Below, piece after piece: positions 35,278 to 35,343 of a stretch of 35,343 nt of DNA (its first letter is position 1; each line of letters begins with the position of its first letter). The position numbers were made by a program, and so were the translations under genes. The stretch lies in contig JBBDQS010000166.1 of NCBI GenBank assembly GCA_040905805.1, positions 1 to 35,343 of the forward strand. The letters are read 5' to 3'. The notes under the pieces are model-generated. The model saw only the letters and a program-made list of their open reading frames with translations, did no database searches and was not told the origin of the DNA. This stretch comes from Egibacteraceae bacterium (GTDB lineage: Bacteria > Actinomycetota > Nitriliruptoria > Euzebyales > Egibacteraceae).

Positions 35278-35343
35278 GACGTGAATCGCCGGAGCTTGCG
35301 GAGGCGATGCTCTGCTGTGCCGGGTGTGGCGGTCGCCAGGCGA
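35275..35343 (+). repeat. Fourth copy of the dispersed repeat, cut by the window edge
   Basis: It begins at the TGA of the winged-helix pseudogene and shares GTGAATCGCC, TCTGCTGTGCCGGGTGTGG and CGGTCGCC with the units at 7211. The first hairpin is kept with changed bases: ATCGCC (35285-35290) pairs with GGCGAT (35303-35308). Confidence 0.85.

Overview
The window is about 75% G+C and comes from an actinobacterium (Actinomycetota). It carries a mycothiol synthase (MshD), an orphan GlnR nitrogen regulator, a BldC-type MerR regulator beside an amino-acid dehydrogenase and purM/purF, a Lys-Asp-Phe tRNA cluster, a DUF4191 protein and a LemA/DUF2207 pair. Many genes start 6-7 nt after a TANNNT -10 box, which implies leaderless mRNAs. 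The lineage within the phylum cannot be fixed from this window.

Layout. 1-1370: a 22-bp tandem array, ygfZ, and a compact non-coding-RNA-like unit. That unit has a promoter, a 16-nt Shine-Dalgarno, a 15-codon ORF, an H-type pseudoknot, a hairpin and a terminator. 1429-6383: a block with a sulfur-trafficking flavour. It holds a DsrE-like protein with a CxxC, a membrane thioredoxin plus DUF4395, three small DsrE/F/H-like proteins that mostly lack cysteines, a winged-helix regulator fused to a TusA-like domain without its catalytic Cys, a membrane protein, and a MoaD-like protein whose C-terminal GG is buried by a repeat tail. 6485-9206: glnR, a tandem 84-bp repeat, mshD and a Fur-family gene driven by overlapping divergent -10 boxes, then three tRNAs. 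9323-13859: envelope functions (an M15 peptidase lipoprotein, LemA, DUF2207, DUF4191). 13921-18029: bldC, a Leu/Val dehydrogenase, purM and purF. 18175-21989: two small proteins and purQ-purL. 22092-26443: a Uma2-type nuclease, a methyltransferase pseudogene, small membrane proteins and a serine hydrolase lipoprotein. 26548-33998: an ABC-F ATPase, a RecQ-like helicase with a phosphoribosyltransferase-like tail, a fatty-acid desaturase, a PPOX-fold protein and a K+ channel with two RCK modules. 34000-end: a decaying region with a MITE-like inverted repeat, a cell-wall-binding-repeat remnant and a frameshifted winged-helix gene.

Themes. De novo purine synthesis is served by purF-purM and by purQ-purL; purS is not next to purQ. 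Redox and thiol chemistry recurs (MshD, Fur, thioredoxin, DsrE/TusA-like proteins, YgfZ). An 84-85 bp repeat that begins at a TGA occurs at three places (7211, 23028, 35275).

The best candidates for something undescribed are the sORF/pseudoknot RNA unit at 1043-1360 and the Cys-poor TusA-regulator/DsrE-like operon at 2952-5054. All functional names come from reading the translated sequence; no database search was run.
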